19,705 nt of DNA, taken from contig JAEMTJ010000019.1 in NCBI GenBank assembly GCA_016462375.1, forward strand, positions 1-19,705, given 5' to 3'. Under the pieces are notes generated by a model, which had not been told where the DNA came from, searched no databases, and saw nothing but the letters and a program-made list of their open reading frames with translations. Source of the stretch: Rhodoluna sp. GTDB taxonomy: Bacteria; Actinomycetota; Actinomycetes; Actinomycetales; Microbacteriaceae. The first letter of the stretch is position 1; every line of letters starts with the position of its first letter. Below, one piece after another: positions 19,057 through 19,705 of the stretch. Both the position numbers and the translations under genes were made by a program.

Positions 19057-19413
19057 ATGATTATCGGGATTGGTGTAGACATAGTTGAGCTTGAGCGCTT
19101 TCAGGGAAAGCTTGATGATACTCCTGCTCTGGTTGACCGTATCTTCACTCCAAGCGAACGCGAACAAGCAACTCAATCTCTGGCCGGTTGCTGGGCTGCC
19201 AAGGAAGCAGTAATAAAAGCCTTAGGTAACCCGGCTGGGCTTAGCTGGCAAGATGTTGCTGTCGTTAAAGATGAACTCGGTAAGCCATTTCTAGACATTT
19301 CAGGCGAAACACGAACTCGTGCTCAGGCAATGGGAATAACTCATTGGCACCTCTCGATAAGTCACGATGGCGGCCTAGCCTGCGCAATGGTTGTGGCAGA
19401 GTCGGGTGCCTGA
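19057..19413 (+). CDS. acpS: holo-[acyl-carrier-protein] synthase
   Basis: 118 residues. Transfers the 4'-phosphopantetheine arm from CoA to acyl carrier protein, activating fatty-acid synthesis. The Mg-binding motif GVDIVELERF (residues 6-15, D8) and WAAKEAVIKALG (46-57, E50) are the AcpS signature; HLSISHDGGLACAMVVAE closes the protein. It lies 2 nt after glmS and its TGA shares a base with the alr ATG (TGATG, 19411-19415), so the three should form one translational unit. It uses the product of the pathway that coaA begins. Confidence 0.96.
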   Translation: MIIGIGVDIVELERFQGKLDDTPALVDRIFTPSEREQATQSLAGCWAAKEAVIKALGNPAGLSWQDVAVVKDELGKPFLDISGETRTRAQAMGITHWHLSISHDGGLACAMVVAESGA

Positions 19414-19705
19414 TGAGAAAACTAACTATTGATCTAAATGCTGTTGCAAATAACCTGGCTGCAATAAGGAAACTTGTGGGGCCTGAAGTAAAAGTGCTGG
19501 GTGTTGTTAAAGCCGATGCATACGGTCACGGCATGCTGCAGGTAGCTAGAAAACTTGAAGCAGAGGGAATTGATTTCCTAGGTACAGCAGATCTAACCGA
19601 AGCGCTAACACTAAGAACTGCGGGCATTAGTTCAAGAATTCTGTCCTGGTTACATGATCCAGAGGATGATTTTGTTGCGGCCCTAAACCATGACATTGAT
19701 TTAGC
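19413..19705 (+). CDS. alr: alanine racemase, N-terminal part (runs off the window)
   Basis: 97 codons and two bases are visible; the 3' end lies beyond the window. Interconverts L- and D-alanine with PLP, supplying D-Ala for peptidoglycan. MRKLTIDLNAVANNLAAIRK is the usual N terminus, and VVKADAYGHG (31-40) carries the PLP-binding lysine K33. GTADLTEALTLRTAGI matches the following barrel strands. The ATG overlaps the acpS stop by one base. nnrD, which lies between acpS and alr in some actinobacteria, is not present here. The catalytic tyrosine is in the missing part. Confidence 0.95.
   Translation, partial: MRKLTIDLNAVANNLAAIRKLVGPEVKVLGVVKADAYGHGMLQVARKLEAEGIDFLGTADLTEALTLRTAGISSRILSWLHDPEDDFVAALNHDIDL

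Noticed and set aside
19411..19415. Deletion of nnrD between acpS and alr
   Set aside because: The genes overlap cleanly by one base with no remnant. Direct acpS-alr adjacency is probably ordinary for the lineage.
1..19705. Mobile elements, CRISPR arrays, prophage or defence genes
   Set aside because: None found. Every long open frame belongs to a core gene, and the only repeats are coding tails and the short intergenic 11-mer.

Overview
The window is a 19.7-kb stretch of a bacterial chromosome made almost entirely of core genes. It holds the downstream part of the S10 ribosomal-protein operon, the whole spc operon, the whole alpha operon, the rplM-rpsI pair, and a small cell-envelope and cofactor block. 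Gene order, the family features of the proteins, adk and map after secY, and the block glmM / coaA (reverse) / glmS / acpS / alr point to an actinobacterium of the order Micrococcales. Absence of rpsN between rplE and rpsH and of rpsD between rpsK and rpoA fits this. By eye the base composition is close to 50% GC, low for that order, and genes are packed very tightly. I infer a streamlined Microbacteriaceae-like organism, perhaps a freshwater Luna-type lineage, but species-level placement is a guess.

Layout: 1-3310 rplB (3' end), rpsS, rplV, rpsC, rplP, rpmC, rpsQ, rplN, rplX; 3310-6687 rplE, rpsH, rplF, rplR, rpsE, rpmD, rplO; 6727-9465 secY, adk, map; 9495-9523 a good sigma-70-type promoter; 9589-12817 infA, rpmJ, rpsM, rpsK, rpoA, rplQ; 12833-13699 truA; 13714-13743 a second promoter; 13838-14832 rplM, rpsI; 14868-16214 glmM; 16211-17173 coaA on the minus strand; 17201-19705 glmS, acpS and the 5' part of alr. 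Most junctions are 2-nt gaps or 1-4-nt stop/start overlaps, so translational coupling is likely. No mobile element, CRISPR array, tRNA or rRNA was seen.

How the genes work together: the first 14.8 kb supplies ribosomal proteins of both subunits, the SecY translocon channel, initiation factor IF-1, RNA polymerase alpha, the N-terminal methionine-trimming enzyme, adenylate kinase and a tRNA pseudouridine synthase. The last 5 kb makes glucosamine-6-phosphate (GlmS), converts it to glucosamine-1-phosphate (GlmM), starts CoA synthesis (CoaA), charges acyl carrier protein with the CoA-derived arm (AcpS) and makes D-alanine (Alr): a peptidoglycan and lipid precursor group.

The most interesting part is non-coding. 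The 159-nt gap between rpmJ and rpsM holds a UUCG-capped hairpin and then a four-way-junction fold: an 8-bp closing helix around three perfect hairpins. One hairpin loop can form a 6-bp pseudoknot just upstream of the rpsM Shine-Dalgarno site. This looks like a ribosomal-protein leader RNA in an operon that lacks rpsD, the gene for S4, which regulates the E. coli alpha operon. Also notable are a 24-bp near-palindrome before rpoA, a strong 13-bp hairpin at the start of truA, matching leaderless-type promoters at glmM and glmS, repetitive tails on several ribosomal proteins, and an unusual preference for CTA leucine codons.
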